From assembly GCA_036346255.1 (NCBI GenBank), contig CM070618.1:74906428-74970427 (forward strand): DNA of 64,000 nt. Direction: 5' to 3'. Below are positions 35,601 to 47,600 of this stretch, piece by piece. The position numbers and the translations under genes were made by a program. Position 1 is the stretch's first letter. Every line of letters begins with the position of its first letter. A model generated the notes under the pieces. That model was not told where the DNA came from, searched no databases, and worked only from the letters and a program-made list of their open reading frames with translations. This stretch comes from Ampelocalamus luodianensis. Its lineage: Eukaryota; Streptophyta; Magnoliopsida; Poales; Poaceae.

Positions 35601-38600
35601 CAGATGGGTCAGTAGAGCGATACAAGGCTCGTCTTGTTGCAAGAGGTTTTCAGCAGGCTTATGGTCGAGATATGATGAGACTTTTGCTCCAGTTACTCAT
35701 GACCACAATCCATACTCTTATTGTAGTTGCAGCAATACACACATGGACTATATCTTAGATGGATGTCAAGAATACTTTTCTTCATGGTGATCTACATGAG
35801 GAGGTCTATATGCAACCACCCCCAGGTGTTGAGGCTCCTTCAGGCTATGTTTGTCGCCTTAGACGTGCTCTATATGGTCTCAAGCGGGGTCCTCGTGCTT
35901 GGTTCGAGCGTTTCAGTTCTGTGATTCGAGCTGCTGGTTTCACTCTGAGTGAGCATAACCCTGCCTTGTTTATTCACACTTCTCAGCGAGGTCGTACTTT
36001 GCTTCTTCTGTATGTAAATAATATGCTGATCACAGGAGATGACATAGACTACGTGGCTTTTGTCAAGAAATTGAGTGAACAATTTATGATGTCTGATCTG
36101 GGACCATTGAGCTATTTTCTAGGCATTGAGGTTCATTCTGACGGTGATGGCTACTATCTCTCTCAGCATCGCTATGTTCAAGATCTGCTTGCTCGCTCTA
36201 GGATAACTGATACTCGTACTGCTGCCACACCCATCGAGCTTCACTTGCAGCTTCGACCTACAGTCTACAAATGGTGTCCCTCTGATAGATCCTTCCCTCT
36301 ATCGTCAGCTTGTTGGGAGCCTTGTCTATCTCACTGTCACCAGGCCAGACATTGCTCATGCTGTTCATATGCTCAGCCAGTTTGTCAGTCCTCCCACCTC
36401 AGTTCACTATGGTCATGTTCTTTGTGTGCTGAGATACTTGAGAGGAACTGTATCCAGACGTTTGTTCTATGCCAGTTCGAGTCAGCTCCAGCTACACGCT
36501 TACTCTGACTCCACTTGGGCGAGTGATCCTGCTGATCGTCGATCTATCACTGGCTACTTAATCTCTCTTGGTACTTCGCTTATTGCCTGAAAATCCAAGA
36601 AGCAGACTGCGGTGTCACGCTCTAGTGCAGAGGCTGAGCTTCGAGCACTTGCCGCCACAACATTAGAGATCCTTTGGCTTCGATGGCTCTTGATTGATCT
36701 TGGTGTCCCTTGTGACAATCCTACCCCTCTCTTTTGTGACAATACAAATATCATTCAAATTGCCAGTGATCCAGTCAAGCATGAGCTGACAAAATACATT
36801 GGTGTTGATGCATCCTTCACACGATCTCATTGTCAGTAGTCGACCATCGTCCTCAAGTATATTCCCTCAGAGCTTCAAGTTGCAAATTCCTTCACTAAAG
36901 CTCAGACTCGAGAACGTCATCGACTTCATCTACTCAAACTCAGTGCATCAGATCCTCCTGATCCACCTTTAGTTTGAAGGGGGGTGTTAAGAGGATTATA
37001 TATTATATATTCTCTCTCTCTTGGCCCATGTGGACCTTGTAGCCCATGAGGCCCATGTATCTTATGTCTATATATATCCTCTCCATTAATGAATAAGATA
37101 CAGAGTTGTGAATAGCAAACGCTAGTTTTCAACAACTCACAGCTATGAAATTATCTCAAAATCAGCAGCCCTGCTATATTTGCATGGGTTGGGCTTTTGT
37201 TCGAGGGGATTTCTGTTTTCGTGCTGGGCCTTATTGGGGAGCATTGTCAGTCGGGTCCTCACAGGAATTTTTTTCTTTAAGGAAAATAATCTGATACACC
37301 ATCAATATGTATCAGAGCCGTACTGGTACCCAATATGTACTAGGGTATTGGTATCAAGGATCAAAAACCCGGCGGGGACCGGGATGAACCGTAACCGACC
37401 GAATTTTTTTAAATTCACATTTAAGTTTATGACTGCATAATGCACTTCCTAGGTTGGTTTAGGCTTTTTTTTTGTGCTAGATTACCTATTGTATGAGCTA
37501 AATATGCTTGAATTATTGTTCCGACCGGTTTGCACTTCATATGAGTTAAATATGCTAGATTACGTATTGTATAAGCTAAATATGCTAGATTACATATTGT
37601 ATGAGCTAAATATGCACTTCATTAAACACTTTCCAATTAATATTTGCATTATTTCAATTGCTAATTACCCATAACCGGTTTTCTCTGTTTTTTCAGTTTT
37701 GGTTCCGATTTTTCCAAGCGGTTTTCCGGTTTTTGGGCGGTAACCGGTTTTCAAAATCCTCAATTCAAAATTCAGTTTTTGAACTTCATCCGTTTTTCCT
37801 GTGTTTTCGGTAATAGGTCGGTTCGCCGCGATTCACATGCCTCCAAAGGATTTGCAGATTATCGGATTTTGATCCTTGATTGGTACACAAGTTGGCCAGC
37901 GTATCAAAGTATCAAAATCATAATGGACAGAAATATGTGTTAAATTTCATTAAGAATGAAGTTTTCAAAAAGGGAAACCTTCATTGTTCAAAAATAGCGA
38001 AGAAGGAAAGATACTAGCAAATTTACTACTCTGGTTGGCAAGTTTGTTCCTAATCTGAAGCTCACCATTTCAGTAGTTTAAATGACTTACTGTCTTTGAA
38101 ATGTTGAAAAGCAAGCTTAGCAGCAATCATCTCTGCTTGCTTCTTAGTGTTTGCTGGTTCTCCCTGAAAACTTTTGCCTTGAATTTCCACAGTTGATTTG
38201 AAGACAGAAGAATGATTTGAATAATCTGAAACTGTATTGTAGACAGGCAAGGGAAAACATTCTTTCTGTGCTAATTCTTGTAGAAGATTCTTATACGGCA
38301 TTGCTTGAACCTACAAAAGGTAGAAGTAGAACGGTTCATCAAATTAGTATTACCAAATTCAGCACATACCTTACAAAAGTATTTTTGGTAGAACAAGCTG
38401 TTTAGGATATTACAAACTATAACATCAGCTTTCATAACTGTTCTATGTAAAAGCCATTGTCCTTCTTAAAAAAAAAATCATTTTATTAAAGTTTCACCGT
38501 AAAAGCCAAGTCATCAAATAGATCAACTTCACTGTTCCAATATGCGCCAGTGAAATAAGACAGTGGTTTCGATTCACTTCGCGTTACTCCTGGGTATTAT

Positions 38601-41600
38601 CTAAACTCTCTCTTTAATAGGGGAAACATGAACCGAAAGTTTACTTATTATTCAAATAAGTGATGATGGTTGGATTAGTTATCATAAATAGGTGAGGCAA
38701 TGGTAACTAAATACTCCATAAATAAAAATATTAGACCAACCGGCAATTGCTCTTGTGAGCTTGCTTCTTGAGGTAAGGACATCAGAGCAAGTTTTGCAGC
38801 AGCAGATTCTGCCTCTTTAATTGTGTAACAGTATTGTGGACTTTCAAATGTTTGCCCATCTATGGTCACTATTGACTTGAACAGAGGTGCATGAGGTGGA
38901 CCGTCCCGAATGGGTTGATAAAAAGGCAGATCCTTGCCTCTCTTCTGAGCATAAATTTGCAATTGACTCTTGTAATTAAGTTGGTTTCCAGGCAAAGAAA
39001 TACACGAAGTTGATCCAACCTACAAAAGGTAGAGCAGTTTATCAAATGAATATTGCCAAATTTAGCACATACCTAAAAAATATATGTGCGACTAAACAAG
39101 CTGTTTAGAATAACAGAAAGTAGAGCATCCCTTTCATAACTATTCTATGTACAAGTCATTTTTTAAGTTATCAGTTTAAAAGTCAGTTTAGCAAATAGAC
39201 CAAAATTCACTGTTCCCACATGGCACCGACAACTTAAAATAGTGGTTTTAATTTACTTATCGTACTTTCAGTTCTTAGGTCTCTCTAAACACTCCTAGTT
39301 GAAAGATGAACTGAAAGTTCACTAACAATACAAATAAATGCTGAAGGATGGTTTAGTACTCATAAATTGGTGAGAAGGTACAAATTAAACCATAGTTACC
39401 AGAAGCGCGGTTCGTCCGAGTCGCGGTACGGGATTCATAGTTCGCCACTTTTTATTCCAATTTCCATTGCGAACACGAACCCCGTACCCTAAACCGGTTC
39501 GGATTCGACGAATTCAGTTTGCAATTCGCGGGGTTTTATAACGAACCCAGTAACTATGAATTAAACCTGGAGGGGAAAAAATGGTGGAACCAACCAGCAA
39601 TTGCTCTGATGGGTTTGCTTCTTGAGGTAATGACATCAGAGCAAGTTTTGCAGCAGCGGATTCTGCCTCCTTTATTGTGCGACAGAATTGCGGACTTTCA
39701 AATGTTCGGCCATCTATGGTCACTGTTGACTTGTACAGACGTGCATGACATTGACCACTCTGAATGGGGTGATACAAAGGCAGATCTCTGCCTCTCTTCT
39801 GAGCATAAATTTGCAGTTGACTCTTATAAGGAAGTTGGGAATCTACAATAAACAAAATAGTGAGTACGACGAATATAAAAACATAAGTGAAAGAACAGCA
39901 AGAACCTTTATAGTGGCATGGAAAAAAAAACTAACAACATGAGAGGAAAAAATATCCAAATCATTGTGAGGGACATATATATAATAACTACTTCCAGAAG
40001 CTAAAGGATAAAAGGACAAAACATGTCAATAAAAAGTGTTAAGAGTATTGTGTATTCTACATTCTCTCTCTCTCTTGGCCCATGTGACCCTTGTAGCCCA
40101 TGAGGCCTATGTATCTATGTCTATATATATCCCCTTCATTAATGAATAAGATGAACAGTTGTGAATAGCAAAACCCTAGTCGTATATTATTAACATGGTA
40201 TCAGAGCAATTAAACCCTAACCCTAGCCCCTAGATCCACCGCCGCTGGCTTCAGTGAGAGGGTTTTGCTCAGCCGGAGGGCTGAGCCGCCCTCCGCCGGA
40301 TCTTGCACTCTTCACTCTGTTCCACCTCTTCCTTGTCGACGCGCCGCCGGATCAAGCTCGGAGCTCGCGCCTCACCTTCGTCGCGCCGGATCGAACTCGA
40401 CGGCCGCGCCTCTCGTGCACCTGGAGGTCGTGCACCTGGAGGTCGCATCTGCTTCGACTTCGTCGCGAAGAGTTGCGTTTGCTCGGTGCCGCCGCCTCGT
40501 CGCGAGTGGATCCTCTGCCTCCTCTCCGGAGCCCGGATCTTACACTCGACGTGCCGGATCCTCTTCCTCGTCGACGCGCCGGATACAAATCAAGCTCGGA
40601 GCTCGCGCCTCACCTTCGTCGCGCCGGATCGAACTCGACGGCCGCGCCTCTCGTGCACCTGGAGGTCGCGCACCTGGAGGTCGCATCTGCTTCGACTCTG
40701 TCACCTCTGCTTCGTCGCGAAGAATCCTTCTGCTTTCTGTCGTCTTCATCATCCGCGTGCTTGGAGGTCGCCGCCTCGCGCCGTCTTCATCATCTGCGCG
40801 CCTGGAGGTCGCCGTCTCCATCGCCTCGAGTCAGGAGGTCGCATCCGTCCTCCAGATCCACGCCGCCTCGAGTGGTATCTCCTCTGTTGCTTGAGTTTTG
40901 ATATTGCTTGGTGCGTATACTGCTGTGCTGCTCTGTACTGCTCTGACCAGTACTGTTGTTGCTCTGAGATTAGTACTGCTATGTGATTAGTACTGTTACT
41001 CTATACTGCTGTGTGGTATGGCTAGATCCGACTCAATGTTTGGGGGTAGTTCATCTCTTGTGTTCACGGACATCAAACTCGACGGGTTGAATTACCGGCA
41101 TGGGCATTCTCGTCAAGACTACTCTCGGGGTTATGGTTTAGCCTCTCATTTGGTCGACGATCCTCCCGATCCAAGACGGTTGATGTTGAGGTATTAAAGG
41201 CTTGGCAGAAAGAGGATGATCGTGTCATGACCGGTATTGTGCTGAGTGTTGATGTTTCTCTGCGGATGAGTCTTGAGTATCATACTTGACCAAGCGGATG
41301 TGGACATACTTTGAGAAGAGATATGTTCGACCCGGTGGTGCTCTTCGCTTCACATTGCTCAAGAATATTCATAGTCTTCAGCAGCCGGATCGATCGGTGG
41401 AGGAGTATTACGGTGTTTTCACTCATATCACGGTCCTTTAGAGTCTATGACACCAAAGGTCATTGTTCTGTCGATCTTATGCGCCAAAGATGAGTATGCT
41501 CAGCAAACGCTTATGTATCAGTTTGTGATGGGGCTTCGATCGGAGTTTGAGCCTATTCGTACTCAGTTGCTCAACTATCCCACTCCACCGACTTTGACTG

Positions 41601-44600
41601 AGGTGCTCTCTAGTTTGATTGCAGAGGAGACTCGTCTTCATTCGCTTATGTCTTTCTCAGGATCCTCACCACATGTCGCTCGAGTCTCTCACGTGTCCGG
41701 ATCTACAGAGCGACACCACAGGAGTGTTGGTATGTTCCCATTGCAAGAGGACTGGTCATCATGTTGACAAATGTTTCAAGTTACATCCAGATCAGCTTAT
41801 TGCTTATCGTGCTAGACAGCCATCTGACCGTCGTCGTGGAGCACCTACTGGGCCTTCTAGAGCGGTCACTGTTGCCACATCCACATCTATTGTGACTTCT
41901 GGATCAGTGTCTGCTATGACATCAGTTGCACCTTCTACTTCTAGCGCTGCTCATCCTTGGGTTTTGGACTCAGGTGCCTCTTTTCATGTCACATCTGACA
42001 GCTCTCAGCTTGTTGCTCGTAGGCCCGTGAGTGATGCTACATATGTTCACTCTACTGATGGTACACCTTGCTCTATTACCCATCAGGGCATTCTCTCTAC
42101 ATTTCGCTTCTCTGTTCCTGATGTGTCTTTTGTTCCTCAGTTATCTATTAATCTTCTTTCTGTTGGTCAACTAACTGATATGAACTGTTTCATTGGATTT
42201 GATTCTTCTTCTTGTTTTATTCAGGATCGTCAGAGCAGAAGAGTGATTGGTTCAGGCCATCGCCGTAGAGGCTCTCCTAGTCTCTATGTCTTGGACACCT
42301 TACATCTTCCTTCCACCAGTACGTCGAAGGCCTTAGTGTCTTCTGCTATGTCATCATCTCAGTCTCCTGTTGGGTCTTCCTTCAGCAAGTGGCATCATCG
42401 ACTTGGTCATCTTTGTGGAGCTCGCCTCACGACTCTAGTTCACCGAGGTTCCTTAGGTCATGTCACTGTTGAGTCTAGTTTTCATTGTACTGGTTGAAAG
42501 CTGGGGAAACAGCTACAACTTCCATATCCCAGTAGTACCTCTCAGTCTTCTGATCTTTTTGATTTGGTGCATTCGGATGTATGGGGTCCATCTCCTTTGT
42601 TTGAAGGGTGGTCATAGTTATTATGTCATATTTGTTGATGATCACTCGATATACTTGGATCTATTTTATGAAACATCGCTCTCGTTGATTTCTATTTATC
42701 GTCTTTTGCTAAGATGGTTCATAAACGCTTTCTTCTTCCATTCGTGTTTTCCGTTCCGACTACGGAGGAGAGTATCTTTCCTCGACCTTTCGTCGTTCCT
42801 TTCTTCTCGAGGTACTCTTCCTCGCTCTCGTGTCACGGTGCTCATGCTCGAATGGTGTTCCGAGCGCAAGCATCGCCACATCATCGAGACCGCTCGTACT
42901 CTTCTCATTTCCTCCTTTGTCCCTCTCACTTTTGGGGAAGCGGTCTCTCAAAGATCTATCTTATTAACCGTCAACCTCTTCTAAGCTTCAGGCAAGTGTC
43001 CCGTGAGGTCTGTCTGAGCAGCACCCGCCACTATGCTCATCTTCGTGTTTTTGGTTGTGTTTGTTATGTCCTTCTAGCACCTCGTGAGCGCACAAAGCTG
43101 AGCCCTCGGTCAGTTGAGTGTGTTTTTCTGGGTTATAGTCCTGAGCATAAGGGCTATCGTTGTTATGATCCCTCAACACGTCGCATTCGCACCTCTCGTG
43201 ATGTGACTTTTGATGAAGGACGACCTTTCTTTCATCATTCTTCTACACATCCCACTTCTCCTTCAACAGATTCCACTTCCTTTTTGTGTCTACCTCCTAT
43301 TCCTTCATCGACTTGCCTTCTCCGGATACACCTTCTCCACGGTTTCACCTTCTAGTGTGCCTTCTCCACCGGCTCCAACAGGTTTCTCCACCACTTCTCC
43401 ACGGCTCCACGGTTTCGACACTTCCACTTTTCCTTCCACTATAGTCGCGATGATAGTTCCTTCTGATCCTCAATCCTCTTCTCCTCCACTTGATCCTCCG
43501 GCCAGTACCATCGACTCTGACGATCGTTCTACTACATCACGATATGCCCTACGTGATCGTTCTTCTATTCAGGCACCAGAGAGATGGGGTTTTTCTTGTG
43601 CAGGTGTAGTAGCCGAGCCGAGTACATATCAGGAGGCTGTCAGTATACCTGAGTGGCAGTTAGCTATGACAGAGGAGCTCACAGCATTAGAGTGCACAGA
43701 CACTTGGGATCTTGTCCCGCTACCATCTGGAGCTGTTCCTATTACTTGCAAGTGGGTGTACAAAATAAAGAACAAGTCAGATGGGTCAGTAGAGCGATAC
43801 AAGACTCGTCTTGTTGCCAGAGGTTTTCAGCAGGCTTATGGTCGAGATTATGATGAGACTTTTGCTCCAGTTGCTCATATGACCATAGTCCGTACTCTTA
43901 TTGCTGTTGCAGCAATACGCACATGGACTATATCTCAGATGGATGTCAAGAATGCTTTTCTTCATGGTGATCTACATGAGGAGGTCTATATGCAGCCACC
44001 CCCAGGTGTTGAGGCTCCTACAGGCTATGTTTGTCGCCTTAGGCGTGCACTGTACGGTCTCAAGCAGGCTCCTCGTGCTTGGTTTGAGCGTTTCAGTTCT
44101 GTGATTCGAGCTGCTGGTTTCACTCCGAGTGAGCATGACCCTGCCTTGTTTATTCACACTTCTCAGCGAGGTCGTACTTTGCTTCTTCTGTATGTAGATG
44201 ATATGCTGATCACAGGAGATGACCTGGACTACGTGGCTTTTGTCAAGAAGAAATTGAGTGAACAATTTATGATGTCTGATTTAGGACCATTGAGCTATTT
44301 TCTAGGAATTGAGGTTCATTCTGACGGTGATGGCTACTATCTCTCTCAGCATCGCTATGTTCAGGATCTGCTTGCTCGCTCGGGATGACAGATACTGCAT
44401 CGCCGCCACACCCATGGAGCTCCACTTGCGGCTTTGACCTACTGACGGCGGTGTACCACCGCGAGATCCTTCCGCTATCGTCGGCTTGTTGGGAGCCTTG
44501 TCTATCTCATCGCCACCGTGCCGACATTGCTCATGCCGCTCATGTGCTCACCGATTTGTCGCTGCTCCCACCTTAGTTCACTATGGTCATGTTCTTCGTG

Positions 44601-47600
44601 GTGCCGAGATACTTGAGAGGAACCGCGCCCGCACGATCGTTTCTATGCGATTCGAGTCGGCTCGGCCCACGCTTACTCGACTCCACTTGGGCGAGTGATC
44701 CGTTGATCGCCGATCTATCATCGCATCAGATCTCGCTTGGTACTTCGCTTATTGCCCGAAATCCAAGAAGCGCATCGGTGTCACGCCTAGTGCGAGGTCG
44801 AGCCGAGCACTTGCCGCTACAACATCAGAGATCATTTGGCTTCGATGGCTCTTGATTGATCTTGGTGTCCCTTATGACAATCCTACCCTTCTCTTTTGTG
44901 ATAATACAAGTGCCATTCAAATTGCCAGTGATCCAGTTAAGCATGAGCTGACAAAACACATTGGTGTTGATGCATCCTTCACACGATCTCATTGTCAACA
45001 GTCGACCATCGCCCTCAAGTATATTCCCTCAAAGCTTCAAGTTGCAGATTTCTTCACTAAAGCTCAGACTCGAGAACATCATCGACTTCATCTACTCAAA
45101 CTCAGTGCATCAGATCCTCCTGATCCACCTTAAGTTTGAAGGGGGGTGTTAAGAGTATTGTGTATTCTACATTCTCTCTCTCTCTCTCTTGGCCCATGTG
45201 ACCCTTGTAGCCCATGAGGCCCATGTATCTATGTCTATATATATCCCCTTCATTAATGAATAAGATGAACAGTTGTGAATAGCAAAACCCTAGTCTTATA
45301 TTATTAACAAAAAGAACAAAAAGAATAAATTTCAAGAAAGTACATATTGATCAGATAATAGAGTCTCCTGAAACACAAATGTGTAACCGCTTTACTAAAC
45401 ATAAATAAACAACTTCTCATGCACTTTGTGACATTAATTAGGAGCTACATTACCAAAAAACATAAGTTAAACTCTTGTTGTCTTGCATGCAACTTATATT
45501 GGTTTCTTGTTAAAAAAACAAATATACCACCATTGCTAAACCAAAAACACATAGTATAACCTTTATCGTTACAAAAAAAAACATATAAAAGATTTTCCAG
45601 GGAGAGCTTGATTTTTTCATAAGCTACATAAACTCATAAACTAGGTAGAGGCAGCTCGACTGCCAGAGTACAATTGGGGCTTCATCTTGTTTAGGAATCA
45701 ACATTTACCTTTAGCTGTTCTAAGCTCAAATCAGATCGGTCCCCATACACTCAATAACATCTGGCATGCCTCCTACAGTCCTACTACATAAGTTATGTGG
45801 GTTATAGCGAAGAGCTTGTTATATAAAAAGCTACAGACTAGCGACTGCCGCCAACCAATAAAAACAGAAAGATATCACAATAGATGAACATCGCCATGTG
45901 GTTGAGGTTTTTTTACGAAATGAATAAGAATTGACTGATAGGTGAGCCTGTACAGCATTGGTGTGTGTGTCTGTCAATCACAATAAAGATCTTGTAAAAA
46001 AAAACTAGTCCTTACAGAGAACTTATTCCAAAAATGGACTGTTACCTTCCCACACTGAATGAAATGTAAAGTTGGCAGCGAGTTCGGTACAACTTCTCTG
46101 TAGCTTGTTAAGGGTGTGTGGGTGTGTTTGGTTCGTTAAATCAGGACATACATGTACAGGATAGTCCTGAATATTACCATGCTCTATGTTTTATCGAGTG
46201 AACCGAGCAAACTCGTCCAGGATGAGGTCATACCGATTCTGGAAATATTCTCCAAATATGATGTATCAAACGGTTCCAAAAAAACAGCGTTTGGCTTCGC
46301 GCCGCTCACCCGCCGTGCACCTGCTGCCACCGTCGGGCCTCCAAAGACCGCCCGGCTTCATCTGCCCGCCGTGTCCCCCCGCGGCAGGCGCCCACATCGC
46401 GCAACGCCGCCGCCGCCTCCTCGCTGTTCCGGCTACTCCGGTGAGCTCCTATCCTCTTCATCCGCGTCATGACGTGTTCCAGACCTCCCTCCATCTTTTC
46501 CCTCAAATCAATTTCGGGATTACCCCACCGAAGCACCGGTGTCCCACCTTCTTCCCCGTGTCCGGCCAAAACCGCCGCCTCGACTGCCCCTCCACACACG
46601 GTGCATATCCAGTCAATTCTTTCCTATCAGAGCATCACTACACGTCCATCTTCCTTCCCCCACCACCCGCTCTGGCTCCCCCTCTCCATGACACCGCCCC
46701 CACGGCGAGTCGCCCACGACACCTCGTGCCCTCCCTACCGCCATGGACAGCTCCGGCAGGTTTCCCGTGCCCCACTGGTGTTCACGCGCTCGCCATCTTC
46801 CTAGTTGAGCCACCTGTTCACCGTCGGCGGCGGCAGCGGTCCGCATGCTGCTGTTGTCGTGCGCCGCGCCCCGGCCGCCTCAGCACCGCTCATGCCACGA
46901 CGCCGCCTCCCCTACCCCCCACGTCCTCCTAGGAACCCATTTTGATGCCACCGCTTGTCGGCGCCGCCCTCGCCACCGAACCGCCTCTGCCTCCTCTGTT
47001 CTTTCTTCTCTATGTGCTTCATTCAACTTCATCCCTCAAACCAAACAAGATCTTCAACCATCCAGTACCATCTCATTTATGCAACCAAACAAAATCTTGA
47101 ATTATCTCATCCCACCGACTAAACACACAAGTTGTACCATACTATCTAGGATCATCCCATCCATCCTGTACCATCTCATCTCATTTACACTGGTTTACCC
47201 AACCAACCACACCCTAGGTATATGATCCACGGAGTAATTTCGCTATGTTCATTATACCATCACCAAACTTCTATCTTTAGGGTCAACTAGCGACAAAAAG
47301 CTCACGATGTCCTTGAGAAATCGAATGCAATAACTCTCCATCAATACCAAATAAAAGAATAATGTGTGCTGGTGAGTCTATCTACTGACATGAATGCTTT
47401 GTACTCCTCCCGTTGTTCACTATGAAAATGGGGATTTCCATTTGTTGTAATGATAATACCAGTAAAGTTGACCTGTAACTATCCAACAAACCCACTCTTC
47501 ATTTGCTAATTGCTACAAGAATCTCAATAGCTAGCCAAATGGCTTAAACCTTGGTACAGTTCCTACCACTTTGTTCATGCCAAGATGAAAAGGGAAAAAA

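Larger units (their letters stand above)
30987..37141 (+). mobile_element. Full-length Ty1/copia retrotransposon A, nested in a DRB intron
   Basis: LTRs at 30987-31152 and 36985-37141 (TGTTAAGAG... to ...CTCACA), 5-bp target duplication GCTAT on both sides (30982-30986 and 37142-37146), primer-binding site TGGTATTAGA right after the 5' LTR (31153), and polypurine tract GAAGGGGGG right before the 3' LTR (36976-36984). The copia order follows: gag, CCHC knuckle, protease, integrase, RT, RNase H. The two LTRs differ at many sites and the frames carry stops and shifts, so it is old and inactive. Inserted opposite to the host gene, between DRB exons 4 and 5. A ~1 kb foreign segment lies in its leader (31370-32358). 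Confidence 0.92.
38311..39842. repeat. Tandem duplication of intron plus dsRBD exon
   Basis: Unit 1 (38311-39019: intron 3 plus exon 3) and unit 2 (39020-39842: intron 2 plus exon 2) align along their whole length. Both begin CTACAAAAGGTAGA and share AAACAAGCTGTTTAG, TTTCATAACT-TTCTATGTA and TTCACTGTTCC in the introns, and both end with the [13 protein letters not shown] exon. Unit 2 is longer chiefly because of the 168-bp MITE. Confidence 0.88.
40037..45309 (+). mobile_element. Full-length Ty1/copia retrotransposon B, nested in DRB intron 1
   Basis: LTRs at 40037-40195 and 45147-45309, target duplication AAAAG (40032-40036 and 45310-45314), PBS TGGTATCAGAGCAATT at 40196, polypurine tract GAAGGGGGG before 45147. 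Same family as element A. The LTRs differ by only two substitutions (40107/45219 region T/C and near 40181/45295 G/T) and a CT-repeat length change, so insertion was recent. The catalytic YVDD box is intact. Still, the coding region shows many one-base losses in three patches (about 41080-41450, 42580-43450 and 44390-44830). Opposite orientation to the host gene. Confidence 0.93.

Noticed and set aside
40254..40986. Long overlapping frames (over 200 codons) upstream of copia B gag
   Set aside because: They lie in the GC-rich leader between PBS and the gag ATG, are repeats of one another and show no domain.
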